Source: Massariosphaeria phaeospora
Taxonomy: Eukaryota; Ascomycota; Dothideomycetes; Pleosporales
DNA: 64,000 nucleotides
NCBI GenBank assembly: GCA_011032825.1
Contig: JAADJZ010000013.1
Location: 1,218,610-1,282,609 of the forward strand
Direction: 5' to 3'
Part shown: positions 22,139-33,469 of the stretch, in pieces
Position numbering within the stretch: position 1 is the stretch's first letter
Layout of the letters: each line of letters starts with the position of its first letter
Program-made: the position numbers and the translations under genes
Notes under the pieces: generated by a model
What the model was told of the DNA's origin: nothing
Databases searched by the model: none
Seen by the model: the letters and a program-made list of their open reading frames with translations, nothing else

Positions 22139-23836
22139 CTACAACGTGTAGATGAAGTCCGGGCGCTGGTCGCCCATGTAGCGTATGTCCTCTGCCGACT
22201 TGCCCTCGAGCCAGTGGTCGCGCTTGCCCGCGCGGCGCAGCTTGTTCTCGCGGCGCAGCATCAGGTGCATGAAGACGGAGCCGCCGAACAAGAACAGCGC
22301 CATGTACGCGAGAACCACAGCGTGACCCGTCGTGTACTTCGGCTTCTCCTGCTTCATGTAGATGTTGGACGACACGACGCCGTTCATGTTGCCGCAGCCG
22401 ACGACGATGCCGACCATGACGCCGCGCTTGTACACGCCCTCGACGTTGTTGGAGGCCCAGCTGAGCGTGTTGGACACGGTCGGGTAGATGCCCATGGCGC
22501 CGAGGAAGGTGCCGGCGTACTGGACGCGCGAGTTGGTCGAGGCCAGCAACATGGCGAAGCCGACGCAGCCGATGAACGACACCACCATGTTGCAGTAGCC
22601 GCGCCACTTGGTGCGGTCGGCGAGCCAGCCCACGAAGATGGTCATGGCGGCGGCAGCGGCGTACGGCGGGACCGACATGAGCTGGGCCTGTGTGCCCTGG
22701 TAGCCCATGCCGACGAGGATGGTCGGCAGGAACAGACTGAACGAGTACAGCGGGCACAGGCAGCCAATGTAGCACACGGCGTAGCCCCACGTCTTCCAGT
22801 CGGTGAGCGCGGAGAAGATGTAGCGGCGGTTGAGGCTCTCGGTCTCGGCGCGCGCCTGGTTGTCGGCACGCAGGCGGCGGAGCGCGCGCAGCTTCTCGTC
22901 GGCCGTCAGGAAGCGCGCCGTGTCGGGGAAATCAAACACCATCCACCAGCAGAAGCAGCCGACGAAGACGGTCATGAGCCCCTCGAGGATGACTGGAGCG
23001 CGTTAGCAGAGTTGGTTGCCAGGGGCCGGTCGAACGTACAGATCCAGCGCCAGCCCTCGTAGCCGCCTACACCCCCCATCTCGGTGATGGCCGCAGCGAG
23101 CAGACCACCGAAGGAACCGGCCAGGGCGGCGGCAGAGAAGAACAGAGCCGCGCGGAATCCGAGCTCGGAGCGCCTGTACCAGCATCTAGATACGAGTTAG
23201 TTGGTGTTGTGTATGTATGTACGTAGGTAGGGTATCTGCTTCACTTACGAAAGATAGTAGTTGACGCCGGGGAACAGGCCCGCCTCCGCAAGGCCGAGGA
23301 ACCAGCGGCAGGCCAGCAGCCCCGCCTGGTTCTGGACGCAGCCCATGAGGGTCATGATGATGCCCCACAGCAGGATAGTCGTGGTGAAGAAGACGCGCGG
23401 GGAGTAGTACTTGAGCAGGATGTTGGTGAGGGGCTCGGCGCCGGCGTACGAGACGAAGAAGATGGTCAGGGCGTTGTTGTAGTCGCGGCCGACCATGCCA
23501 ATGTTGGGCTCCATGTTGGCGACGCGGGCATTGCCGATGTTGGTGCGGTCGAGGAACGACAGCAGATACAGCAGCGACAGCCACGGGATCAACCAGAGGT
23601 CGATCTTCCACAGCAGCGCGCGGTCCTGGGCGGCGTCAGTAGAGCAGGATGAGGGGCAAAGGGAGAGCAGAGGGCCGGCGTACCAGCTGGGCGCGCTCGG
23701 CGTCGCTTTTGCCTGCGTCCGGGTCCGGCAGGTCGTCGTAGTCGGGCGGCGTGAGCACATCGCTGCTCTCGACGTCGCTCGAGGCGGCGATGCGCGTCTT
23801 CTCGTCCATGTGCAGGTTCGCTTTCTCGGCGGCCAT
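22139..23836 (-). CDS. MFS permease, ACS family (Dal5/nicotinate/allantoate type)
   Basis: A 509-aa plasma-membrane proton symporter of the anion:cation symporter family, probably for an organic acid or vitamin. Four exons on the minus strand: 23836-23684, 23625-23249, 23185-23040 and 22992-22139; introns 58, 63 and 47 nt, all GT-AG and all needed to join hydrophobic segments. An acidic N-terminal tail is followed by the family opening WKIDLWLIPWLSLLYLLSFL and DRTNIGNARV (loop after TM1), GCVQNQAGLLACRWFLGLAEAG (TM4/5 motif), a central loop with DTARFLTADEK, and GWLADRTKWRG in the second half. Twelve transmembrane segments are expected. The substrate cannot be read from sequence. It is divergent from the secreted nuclease gene, separated by 2.3 kb. 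Confidence 0.9.
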
Positions 23837-26175
23837 GGTGGGCGGGTGGCGGGGCGAGGAGGAGGGGGAGTAGGCGATGGCGATGGCGAGGAGGAGGGGC
23901 GCCGCTGAGGAGCCGGTCTCGTCCAAGGGAAGGGGTGATGCGGCGGTATCTATACTCGCACCTGGCCAGTCAGTCTCGCACACACGCATCCGGGTGCGCC
24001 GGTGCCTGGGTCCGTGGACAGCCCTTCAAAGGCCAATTTGATATGGCCGGGCGCGCTGCGTGGCCCGGCGGGACCCCCTCCTCCCCATGGGGGCGGTTGG
24101 AAGGGCGAACCTTGGAAGGGTGGAGTGCACTTGGCGAGCGCCTTGGGGGGAGAACGGTGAACCTGCCGACCACTACCTGCATCGACGGTCAAACAGGTGC
24201 CACAGCGCTGTTATTGGCCGTCGTACCACGTTTCTCCCGGCGTCTCTTTGACAGACTGTGGAATGTGGACGACTTGCAATCCCCCGGTACCTACACTCAC
24301 TCTGGCCTCGCTGCTGTCGTGCGGAAGCAAGCAAGCAACTACATGTCCGACCCAACCAACGTCTCCATATCCCTCCCGCATGTCACCAGCAAATGCTACG
24401 TTTCAGCCCTTCCAACACCTCATCAAACCGCCCGCAGCCCCGCTCAGCTCGAATCCCAGTGGCAGGGCAGACAACCGCCGCCCATGGTCTGCCTTTCTTT
24501 GTCTGATCTGACGGCGGCGTCTCTACCGTCACCGTCTGCGCATCGGGCCAAGCCCATCCATCAGGCAAGTCAGACGTTCCAGAACGACGTGCATCGCGGG
24601 ACGGCGTCTCCCCCCCCAGCCTGGGCGTCGCCCTCACGGCCATCCAAAAGCGCCACCCAAGCCTTGGCGGCCACCACGGCGCGCGCGCACATACGGATGA
24701 GGATTGCTGAAGGATCGCGGCGGCGCCTTCAGCCGGCAGCGCATCGAAGAAGCCTTTTACCTGCACGGAATACGGGCGCCGACAACGACGTTGCGCGCAC
24801 AGCAGCTGGGTGCGACTTCACGATGCACGGCGTGGTGTTGAGGTGGTGCATGGAGGTGTGTCGTCGGCGCCCCGCGTCCTGGCTCGCGGACCGGACGCTC
24901 ACTTTGCAGCGCTTGGCCCGTTTGCGCCTGGGACGCCGTCTAATTCCATCACATCGCATCCCCCGCTCGCTCGTCGACAGTGGCCGTCGAGACCGATCGT
25001 CTCCCGCCTTGCCCGCTCCGGCCCAGATCAGATCGCGCCAGGATGCCCGGGCGCATGCAGGCCTCGTGACCCCGCTGACACGACGGCAGCGCGCATATCA
25101 CGTCGGGTAAAGGGAAGCCCTGGCTGCTGCCATTGGTGCGGGCGCCGCTGCGCCGGAGAGGCGTGGCGCTTGGTTTGGCTTGGTGGTGGATGATGGCTGA
25201 TGGCTGATGGCGTCCGGCAAAAAGGGAGCTTTCCCTTGCATCGTGCCTTGGACGCAGTCTTGGTCTTTTCAACCCCCCGCCCTGTGCTTGGAGAGCTTAC
25301 CAACCGCCCGACCGCTGCTCTCGAGAAACCTGGACGACGGGATGAGCTAGGCCTGGAGGGCTGTCGCTTTTCCACGTGGAGCCCGCTTTGCTTTACCTAC
25401 TGTACTTCTGCTTGCCCCTCGCGACATGGCATGGCATGGCGAGCCTAGCACATAGCGCACTACGAGTACCGGAGCACATAGTCACAGTCCCACCTCCTAT
25501 CACCAAGACGGGCACCGCCCAGCCCGATGTAAGTACACGGCGTGGCACCCAGCGGATGACTGCACTTTACCCAAGCGACTACGGATACCTACCATACTCC
25601 GTACTTGGAACCACTACAAAGGGTACTGCCAAGGTAGTCTACTCTGACAGCTGCATCACTCATGCATGGAAGATTACCTACATACGTACCGGGAATCACG
25701 AACCTGAGAGTGCACTGAGCTGAGCTGAACTGAGCTGGCCCTGTAGGGCAGATACATAGTCTTGCCCTACAAGGGTACGTGCAATTAGACACGATACGAC
25801 ATTCACCCAATTAAACAACCGTAGTCCATCCACTACTAGCTGATTCCCAGTCGGTACAGGGTCTACCTACCCCGTGTAACTATTCATATTCTTGTCGGGC
25901 CCGCCAGATATATATTAACCCACGCGTACGTACCGTCGGACTGGACTGGACTGCGTCGTAATAGCACGGATGCAGTGAATATCGACTCACTGAACCAGAG
26001 CGAAGAACGCAGCAGCATGCTGATCGAATCCTAGTAGACACAGCGAAACAACACCCCTAGAATGATCTCGCACTCCCACAACCCGTTCCCTCACAAACAC
26101 ACACATACACAGCAAACCATTACAATTTCCATACATCATATCATATCATACCAATCATACACCCCATCCATCCAT
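23837..26175. other. long intergenic region
   Basis: 2.3 kb without a supportable gene. A 391-codon plus-strand frame (23935-25110) has no motif and low-complexity, Arg/Ser/Pro-rich composition, as GC-rich random sequence does. GGTAGGT/ACCTACC motifs and GAGCTGAGCTGAACTGAGCTG near 25719 are simple-sequence features. Confidence 0.55.
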
Positions 26176-28282
26176 CTAACCGCAAACATCAAGCCTCGCC
26201 ACCGACGGATCATGATCGCTAATCTGCGCCGCCCTTCCCACCCACGTATTAACATGCACATGCTCGTACAGCGCCTTCGCCTTCCCCCTCCGCGCCACCA
26301 GCGCCTCCGACACAAACATGTGGTCGAGCTGCTGCGCGTTGCCGTCGAACAGGTACGTGTAGCGCTCCTCGGGCTGGATGCCCACCACGGCGTCCAGGTC
26401 CTTCAGCCCCGATATCTGCACGTACTGCTGCAGCGGCGCGACGAAGGTGAACTCGTTGAAGTCGCCGGCTGTGATGACGCGCGCTGTGGGGTCTTGGGTG
26501 AGGATGGTCTGGGGGTGACGGGTTAGCGCGGAGTCAGAGTCAGGGGTCGGTCGCAGGAGCCTCGTTGGGGGATCTCGGGTATCTCACTCGACACCGGCAG
26601 AAGCGCGCTGGAGAGAGTGCATGCGCGGGACGGGATGCGGGACGCGGGACGCTCGTACCTTGACAAAGTTCGCGGTGAGCTCGGCTTGCTGCTGGCGATC
26701 GTCCACGCCGCCGTTCACCGGCGGGCGCGCGTCGCCCTGAATGCTGCTGCTGCCGCCCTTGGATCCGAAGTGCACATTGACGGTGAAGAACTGGCCTGCG
26801 CCTGTGCCGTTGTTGCCAACGACCTCCCACTGAGCGACGAGGGGCTTGCGGCTCGCAGTCCAGGCCTCGTTGGTAGGGTCGATGCGGCCCGGGTTGAATT
26901 TGAGCGATGGGCCGGCTAGGACTTCGTTGGCGTCGACGCTGGAGCCCGAATTGGGCTTGAAGAGGCGGATCAGCGAGGGCTTGTAGAGATAGGCGACGCG
27001 GATGTTGCCACCGGGTTCGCCGCCGTCGCGGTCGTCGACGGGGACGACTTCGGTGAAGCTGTATTGGGGGCCTCCTGCTGCTGCGATGGCGTTGGAGAGG
27101 GTCGTTAGGGTCAGGTTGGCGGTCACAACTGCATATGGTCAGCATGTGATGGGTTGGAAGACTTCGGCGGACATGGTGAAGGCCCTCTACTCTCAGAGTG
27201 GTTGAGCTCTGCAGTTCTCCTGATATATTCCGGCAAGGAGACTTACCTGCGTCATTGGTGGGGCCGTTATCGTCTTGCACTTCCTGTAAAAAGATTAGGT
27301 CTGGCGACTTGAGATACTCGACAATGTGCGAGGCAATATCGGGCAGGTGGGCGCTGGTCGGCGACAGGTTCTCGACATTGTACGCGCCAAAGGTGACGCC
27401 GTCGCACTTTCCGCTGGAGAGAAGCTTCGTGGAAGCCGGGAGAGCGGGCGTGGCAGAGCGGATAGTCTTGATGGCAGTTCTCGGGAGAATGCGGTAAAAG
27501 CCAAAGGCATAGGTGATGACGCCCGTGATCTCCTCGAGGTCGTCTCCGAACTTGGTGGTGGCGGGGTTCTTGGAGCCGTCGAGCGGATTCCCCACGATGA
27601 TGGCCTCTGGGTTGGCGTCTTTGTCCGTCATCGTCAGTCCCCCCCTCCCGTTGCGGCCTGTCACCTTCCAGTCTCCATAGACCCAGGTGTCGCCAAAGTT
27701 GCTGGGCTTGGAGACGGCTTTCGGCTTGCGCACGGTGACCAGCTCGCCCGACAGGCTCTCCCAGAAGTCCAGGCCGTATTTCATGGGGTCGAGCGTCGGG
27801 TTGGCCACCGAGATCTGCGAGACGTTATTCGGGACCGCGAAGACATCGCCGCCGTCCAAGCTGCTGAACTCTCGCGTCGGGGGCGCGGCCGTGTCCTTGC
27901 CGATGACCAGCGGGTTCACCGCATTTCCGCTGCTGACGCGCCGCTCCAGAACCGGGTTCGAGATCTCGGTCAGGTAGATGTAGTCCTTGTTGGAGCGGAA
28001 CTCGACGACTCGGCCGCCCACCACAATCGCATCGCCGACGGTCAGGTTCGCGCCGAACGTGCGGCCAAAGACGTACACGGACTCGGACGTGCGGGCGTCG
28101 CGGTCGGGCGTGGGCGAGCGCAGCCAGATGCCATCGGAGCCTTTGGCGGTGATGATGCCGGTGACGTTGGTGACGTTCTGGCCGTTCAGCGGCGAGAGGA
28201 ACTTGCTGCCGTTGATCTCGGCGATGGTCAGGGCCGAGACGACCGAGGCGGCGAGGCCGAGGAAGCGCAGGAGAGACGCCAT
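26176..28282 (-). CDS. secreted endonuclease/exonuclease/phosphatase-family nuclease
   Basis: Predicted extracellular DNase/RNase-type enzyme of the EEP (DNase I-like) fold. Three exons: 28282-27247, 27128-26659 and 26508-26176 (612 aa); introns 118 and 150 nt, longer than its neighbours' but with good GT-AG and CTGAC signals. Residues 1-20 (MASLLRFLGLAASVVSALTI) are a signal peptide. The N-terminal half has an OB-like region (NVTGIITAKGSDGIWLRSP) of the kind found before EEP domains in bacterial ExeM-like and fungal extracellular nucleases. EEP motifs follow in order: FGAYNVENL, DLIFLQEVQD, VNVHFGSKGG, AGDFNEF, QLDHMFVS and SDHDPSV, giving the Asn, Glu, Asp/Asn and SDH catalytic residues. 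It could serve phosphate or nucleotide scavenging or degradation of extracellular DNA. Substrate is inferred from the family. Confidence 0.9.
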
Positions 28283-29624
28283 GGTGGGTTATCGTGAACG
28301 GGTTCGAGTTGGCCTGCCCTGAGCCTCTACCAGGGTGGTCATCGCGTCCTCTTATACCGCCGTCCGTTCTCCCCTACTCCGTACAGCTCGTCGTCGGCGT
28401 TGTCGGCGGCGCACCGCAGCTCGTAATTCGCGCGTCGAGGGCTCGGCGTCATGTCCGCGCCGCAGCTTCGCCATCGATTTACGGGGCGCGACGGTGACGG
28501 TGGTTCGGCGGTGCGCGGGCGGCTTGGCGCGCCCGAGGCGGGACGGCGTGCCTGGCCTGGTTGGATGGCGGGCGTGCGGTGGTGCCGAGGTGCCCGCCCG
28601 ATGCGGCAGGTGGAGCGGTGGCGCGGAGATTGGGCGGCGACAACCGTGGGGCTGAACACCATGAGAACTCCTGCTTCCGGCCGCTGGTGGCATATCGGAG
28701 TCGAGGGAACATCCAGGAACGAGGCACGAGGTCGGACGGGAGACGTGTGTGTGCGTGTGGCGGTGGCGCCAGTACGAGCGGGCGGTGGCAGTGATGATGA
28801 GGTGACGATGGGGGGTGTGGAGTGAAGAGAAGGCATGGGGGTTTGGTTGGAAGGCAACACGACGGTTCTGGAGGCATCACGACGGCAACACGACGGTTCT
28901 AGAGGCTATACGACCGGTTCCGGATTGCTTCTTCTCACGCTGCCCTACCTACTTTCCGGAATCGAGCCGTCATGATATCGGTGGCCTCGTGGATACGCGA
29001 TGTAAAAGGATGGCATGGCGAACAGGTACCGTGTCGATTACGTTCGTAAGACGGACTTAACTGCACGGGGGTGGGGGTGAGGCTCTGGCGGCCTCTACGT
29101 AGGGAAGAGCATCCTTCGTGCCGCGGGGGGTGCGATTCCTGGGGCCGGGTTACCTAGGTAGGTTCCACGGAGTGCCATGGCGATATCCTCTAGGATGTTC
29201 GTTCTTCTTCCCGGACTCTTCTTGTAGGGGGAAACTGCCTGAGATATCTACCCATTCAGGCAAAGAGTTTCGTATGTCAATCCTACCGTTTACCACGACT
29301 GGAAACTACCTCCTTTCTCATTCCATTCTTTCACGCAGTTCTCCCACTTTCTTGTCTCTCATGCAAACACACTCGGTTTTCCAAAGGCAATTGTTTTGAG
29401 TCCTTTGTCAGGTTGATGTCCTTGGGCAAACACGTTATGATGTGAGAGAAGGCGTTTGCTGCAGACTGGCAGTGGAGGTATATCTTCCAGGCTTATCGTC
29501 GTCACCTGGGCTGTACCACGACGTTGCATCATCGAGAGAGATATCACTCCAACCGAATCCACCAGCACGTACTACATTATTACCTCCTCCTCATCAATCA
29601 ACATCCTACATCCATCCATCCACA
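28283..29624. other. intergenic, boundary between core and accessory blocks
   Basis: 1.3 kb. Several overlapping frames at 28294-28880 on both strands are GC-rich shadows without motifs. A short duplication (AACACGACGGTTCT, near 28855 and 28889) is present. Confidence 0.5.
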
Positions 29625-29879
29625 ATGCCCAGGCTCTCGTATTCACAACTCGAAGAGGCCCTCCGCAAGGCGAATTCGACACTGAAATTTAGGGAGTGGG
29701 AGCTAACTGAGGAGCGGGTTGCATGCCGCAAGGCGCAGACTGAGCTGGACAAGTCCAAGAGTGATTACGCGGCGTTGAAGAAGAGGAAAGATGATTGCGC
29801 GAGGAAGAGGCAGCGGTTGGAGAATGCGGCGCTGGAGATGGCCAATGGGATTGACAGGTGGAAGGTTAGGAAGGAGTAG
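29625..29879 (+). CDS. 84-aa coiled-coil protein
   Basis: ATG 29625 (context CACAATGCC) opens an intronless 84-codon frame. Almost the whole product is a charged heptad-like helix (LEEALRKANSTLKFREWELTEE..., then LKKRKDDCARKRQRLENAALEM), so a coiled coil is very likely. The frame is open further upstream (from 29442), but those residues look like leader. No known family. It is the first of eight small intronless genes running to 36.9 kb. I see no clear TATA box in front of this one. Confidence 0.5.
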   Translation: MPRLSYSQLEEALRKANSTLKFREWELTEERVACRKAQTELDKSKSDYAALKKRKDDCARKRQRLENAALEMANGIDRWKVRKE

Positions 29880-30213
29880 GGAGGGTTTGAGGGGGATGGG
29901 AGTTGAAATATGGATAGGAGTGGATTGAGAGAAGGGGTTCAAAGCGAGCGCACAGTGTTCTATGGATGTTGGGCTTGTTGGCGGGAAGATGATGAGGGCG
30001 TGGATCATTTGGACAGCGGGGGTTCGCTGTACGTTATGCCGTCGCCGTCACTTTGAACTGTTCACCCTGGCAACGAAGTTGAACCCTCTACCAATACTCA
30101 GACCATGAGTCAACCACGCCAACGTGTCAGTGTGTCTGTTGTTGGCCATCGTGGCGGCCTTAGGTGAGAACAGATACGTGTGTATTAAGTGGCATTTTTA
30201 TCATCATAGTGAG

Positions 30214-30221
30214 TATAAAAA
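30214..30221 (+). promoter_or_regulatory. TATA box
   Basis: TATAAAAA, 63 bp before ATG 30277. Confidence 0.6.
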
Positions 30222-30276
30222 CCTCTTCATCTATTTCTGAACTCTAGTCACCTATCTACATTCGATATCACTCGAA

Positions 30277-30669
30277 ATGAACGCAATACGCACGCAAATT
30301 GCCCAACTGCTACGGCAGAGTCAACCTTTATTGGACCAGCTCCGTGATATCTACCGACGACTTCTGAGTCTGCACCCCTCTGGGCCTCCAGGCAATCTTA
30401 CCTATAATAAAGATCAACATGACCTGCTGCGGACGCAACTCGAAATATGGCAAATGCGATTGGCAGCTGCAGATACCTATCGCCGTCAAAGAAGTGATAT
30501 ATGGGCGGCCGAACAACTCTGGGCTATAGAGGTTGGAGCAATGATTTTAGCTTTGCGCACGCCAGGAATGGAATATGAGGATTTGATTAGAAGGCAGGAT
30601 CAGTTGGCTAATATGCAACTTAATCGGTCGCCGCACACGTGGAACCCTTGGTACACTGGCATAGACTAG
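30277..30669 (+). CDS. helical orphan, paralogue 1 of a tandem family, 130 aa
   Basis: An intronless 130-codon gene with a TATA box 63 bp upstream. An N-terminal amphipathic helix (residues 4-31) is followed by PSGPP (34-38) and the family core: HDLLRTQLEIWQMRL (48-62), then LWAIE (81-85). The core aligns with the next two genes: a [Y/H]DL[I/L]RT-type helix holding W-x2-RL, then an LWA motif 23-24 residues after that Trp. No signal peptide or membrane segment. This is the most diverged copy (MRLAAAD where the others have RLD-AI/DI) and it lacks the Arg/Glu-rich end of paralogue 2. Function unknown; the helical pattern suggests a small protein-binding module. Confidence 0.65.
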   Translation: MNAIRTQIAQLLRQSQPLLDQLRDIYRRLLSLHPSGPPGNLTYNKDQHDLLRTQLEIWQMRLAAADTYRRQRSDIWAAEQLWAIEVGAMILALRTPGMEYEDLIRRQDQLANMQLNRSPHTWNPWYTGID

Positions 30670-31027
30670 ATGGTTGCGTTGACCAGACCTGATGTATTGT
30701 TCTACTTCGGCTTTCGAACTCCTTTTATCTCATTGTAGATGTGTCGCTGGACGTTGAGGTCGTAACAGAGAAGTCTAATGTAAATATTGCGACCTGAATG
30801 TCTACATCAGCTGTTCATTGCTCTAAAAATGTTGCTGTCTCGACAATAACTGTCTCTTATATCTGTTCGTCAAGTTCGTTTGAGACTCCGGTATACACCC
30901 TCATCTGTTTGTCTAAAATCGTTTCGTGCCAACTTGACATGTCCAGGAAGGCGCTGGGAAACCTCATTCCTTGCAGACGAGCATGATTCTACGTGTCCTG
31001 TGAGGTGTCATGCATCTCATTATCATC

Positions 31028-31036
31028 AATATAAGG
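31028..31036 (+). promoter_or_regulatory. TATA-like box
   Basis: AATATAAGG, about 80 bp before ATG 31113. Confidence 0.5.
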
Positions 31037-31112
31037 TCAGTGATCTATTTCCAGAGGCTCTTACCCCCTATCTTCCACTATTCACATCTCGCACAGCCCC
31101 TACACCTTCCAG

Positions 31113-31532
31113 ATGGCATCCCCTTCCCCCAACGACTCCACCGACCCGCCCGACCCGCCCGCAACATCAATCCTCTCCGTCCTCTCGAAACTCGACCAAG
31201 AAGTCTCCTCGACGCGCAAGCGCCTCCGCCACATCCAGGACCGTCTGGACAAGTACCAGCGCGACAGCCCGCCGGAATACGACTTGGATATACGCGAATT
31301 CGGGTTCGTACAGACCTACGTGCATGTGTGGGACATGCGGCTCGACGATATTGAATCGCAGTACGGGGGAGAAGTGACGCGGGAGCAGGCGGGGGTGGAG
31401 CTGTGGGCGCTGCAGAACCAGATCAGGCGGCTGTTTTTGCGCAAGGTGGGGCCGACGGATGAGGAGGTGGCGGCGCTGAGGGAGACGTTGGAGGAGAGGC
31501 GGAGGGCGAGGAGGGAGCGGGGTGGGGAGTGA
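31113..31532 (+). CDS. helical orphan, paralogue 2 of a tandem family, 139 aa
   Basis: An intronless 139-codon gene. A Pro/Ser-rich disordered start (1-18) precedes a helix (LSKLDQEVSSTRKRLRHIQD, 24-43), SPPEYDLD (52-59), and the core FGFVQTYVHVWDMRLDDIE (63-81) and LWALQNQIRRLFLRK (97-111). The Trp-to-LW spacing (73 to 97) equals that of paralogue 3 (83 to 107). The C-terminal tail is a run of Arg and Glu. Of the three genes this one and paralogue 3 are the closer pair. The overlapping minus-strand frame (31167-31610) is a shadow. Function unknown. Confidence 0.7.
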   Translation: MASPSPNDSTDPPDPPATSILSVLSKLDQEVSSTRKRLRHIQDRLDKYQRDSPPEYDLDIREFGFVQTYVHVWDMRLDDIESQYGGEVTREQAGVELWALQNQIRRLFLRKVGPTDEEVAALRETLEERRRARRERGGE

Positions 31533-31881
31533 TACGAGTTCCTTCTGCTCCGCGTCAATTCTTGCGTGTGGAGTGCATTTTGCGTTTATGTGACATAACT
31601 GTCTGATCATCGTCCCATAACTACTATGAATAGATCAGCATGCGTAGAGTTTCAAAGACGAGTGGGAGAGTGGTCTGGTTGTTCCGAAAGGCCTTTCGAG
31701 TTTGACCGGAAAAGAGCGTTGACAGTACAGTACTAATTACTGCCACGTCATCTGGCTCTAGAGCCACACAATCAAAAATGATGCAGTGCTGCTTCGGTGA
31801 TGGTAAGCCAGTTCGTACCGGTACAAGCACTTCGGTTTGCTAGAGTCTACGTGCTGAGTTTACGTGGCATGTCGTAGCGGG

Positions 31882-31890
31882 TATAAAAAC
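31882..31890 (+). promoter_or_regulatory. TATA box
   Basis: TATAAAAAC, 77 bp before ATG 31959. The sequence GTATAAAAAC resembles the box in front of 30277. Confidence 0.6.
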
Positions 31891-31958
31891 ATGTCATAGA
31901 TCCCACTCACTTCTTCGTCAATGCCAACTAAAACTAATGCATTGTTCCAGTATCAAGC

Positions 31959-32417
31959 ATGGACTCCTGTATCAAGTTCGCACTCCAGGCCGCAGCGGAC
32001 GCGATGCGCGGCATTGATGACCCCTTGGTGCTAAAGTCACGGGTATCGCGAACGGTTTTACGGCTCGAAGAAAAAGCCGCAAAAGCGAAAGAGAAGCTCT
32101 GCCGGATCCAAGAGCAAATAGATACGCTGGTACCGTCAACACCACCCGAGACCGTCGAGCTCGATCAGCAGCAGTATGACCTAATACGGACATGGGTCAA
32201 TATGTGGACCGTGAGACTAGATGCTATAAAGCGCAAAGATACCCCACATATCGACCAGAACACCGTTGGTCAGCAGCTCTGGGCCGTTCAGAAGGAGATG
32301 GAGCGGTTAGTCTTGCGGAATCTACCACTATCAATGGAAGAGGCGACGAGATTCGAGAACCAGCTGAGGGTTATGCATTTGACTCGGAATAAGAATGAGT
32401 GGGGAATTCGATCATAA
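31959..32417 (+). CDS. helical orphan, paralogue 3 of a tandem family, 152 aa
   Basis: An intronless 152-codon gene with a TATA box 77 bp upstream. Longest N-terminus of the three. A helix (EEKAAKAKEKLCRIQEQIDT, 37-56) leads to PSTPPETVELDQ (59-70) and the core YDLIRTWVNMWTVRLDAI (73-90) and LWAVQKEMERLVLRN (107-121). PS-x-PP occurs at the same place in paralogue 1, and LD-x3 before the core is shared with paralogue 2, so this copy links the other two. No known domain, signal peptide or membrane segment. The three genes lie head-to-tail within 2.2 kb, which implies tandem duplication followed by strong divergence. Confidence 0.7.
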   Translation: MDSCIKFALQAAADAMRGIDDPLVLKSRVSRTVLRLEEKAAKAKEKLCRIQEQIDTLVPSTPPETVELDQQQYDLIRTWVNMWTVRLDAIKRKDTPHIDQNTVGQQLWAVQKEMERLVLRNLPLSMEEATRFENQLRVMHLTRNKNEWGIRS

Positions 32418-33160
32418 ATAGAAGTGCCGTATTGTTCTAATTTCCGTTGAGCTTGTTACGTTATTGGACGTAGTAGAGCCAAAATGCTGAAATGTAATTA
32501 TCCGTTACTTGTACTGATGGTAAGCAGAAGGCTTAGAGGCCCTGTTCATAACTTTTAGTTCTTATTACCCGCTCAGCTTCGAAGTTGCCAAGCCCGATTG
32601 CTAAGCTTGTGAAACCGTTGTTATCTCCGCTGCACTCATGTTTGTTCTGGTGACAGCTGGAGTGTCACGTGTGCAAGCGCTCCCAGGGCCGGTTTGCTTT
32701 AACGACACTAAACTTGCCTATTGCGTTTGCCTCCATCAGCTTCAGAACAACGTTAGAGAGACGACACGTCTTACCAGTGCTGGCCAGAAGCCTTGGTACC
32801 CAAAGGGAATGCGCGTGGGCTCCGGAAATAAGAGACGTAAGCGGCGGGAATGACAGCCCTCCGTCACGCTATCCAGCGCGCGACTTGAAGAGCAGGTGAG
32901 CATTCGCGGCGATATGTATCTGGAGGAGGGTAGCCGTTCAGTGACGTTGAGCAGATCAGCAACCCACTCCAGGCTTCGCTGTTATCGCTACACGTGGGCT
33001 CCGGGAAAGCTCCCGTTCAGTGTGTCCAGCTCATTTCATCGCCACTGGCCGGTATATAACGCCGATAGTACTCTTTCAGTGCGTCCCCACAAGGTACCGG
33101 GCTTCACGATTGTAACACAAAAATCCCTAGCACTACATCCTCTCCGAGTAACGTTCCACA
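32418..33160. other. intergenic, includes promoter of 33161
   Basis: 740 bp. Short overlapping frames at 32638-32899 lack motifs. A TATA box TATATAA lies at 33053-33059. Confidence 0.45.
33053..33059 (+). promoter_or_regulatory. TATA box
   Basis: TATATAA, about 105 bp before ATG 33161. Confidence 0.55.
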
Positions 33161-33469
33161 ATGTATCCCATGTTCGGCAGACGGGAATCGCGTCGGTATC
33201 CCCACTATGATGATCCATCTCTCTTTCTACGCGGGCAAATGATGCAACCGGCGCGCCAAGTCCGCCGCCCTATTCCCCGATCACATGCTCACCATGGACT
33301 GGATGACGTAGAAGCCGCGACACGGGCGCACGTCGAAGCGACGAGGGAGTTTGAGAAGGTGAAAGAGAAGTTCGATGAGTTGAAGAAGAAGCTGGAGGAG
33401 GCGCAGGCGAGGGTAAAGGATGCGGCCGATGGCTTGCGGGACGCGAAGATGTATGCCAGAGGGTATTAG
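33161..33469 (+). CDS. 102-aa protein with C-terminal coiled coil
   Basis: An intronless 102-codon frame. Residues 1-48 are Arg/Pro/His-rich and disordered. Residues 49-95 form an uninterrupted charged helix with heptad character (ATREFEKVKEKFDELKKKLE, then EAQARVKDAADGLRDAK), almost certainly a coiled coil. The arrangement (disordered head, single helical tail) is shared with the neighbours at 33805 and 34614, but I see no convincing residue-level alignment. No known family. The opposite-strand frames at 33270-33502 are shadows. Confidence 0.55.
   Translation: MYPMFGRRESRRYPHYDDPSLFLRGQMMQPARQVRRPIPRSHAHHGLDDVEAATRAHVEATREFEKVKEKFDELKKKLEEAQARVKDAADGLRDAKMYARGY

Noticed and set aside
22214..23062. 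282-codon frame antisense to the MFS permease
   Set aside because: Crosses a well-supported intron of the permease; Ala/His/Arg-rich, no domain.
23935..25110. 391-codon plus-strand open frame between the MFS and nuclease genes
   Set aside because: No motif, Arg/Ser/Pro-rich shadow-like composition, other frames equally open in this GC-rich stretch, no promoter or splice support.
27326..28297. 323-codon frame antisense to the secreted nuclease
   Set aside because: Lies opposite a gene with a clear signal peptide and EEP motifs; its composition is what antisense of GC-rich coding gives.
28294..28880. Several overlapping 70-170-codon frames upstream of the nuclease gene
   Set aside because: Mutual shadows in GC-rich sequence; likely promoter and intergenic DNA.
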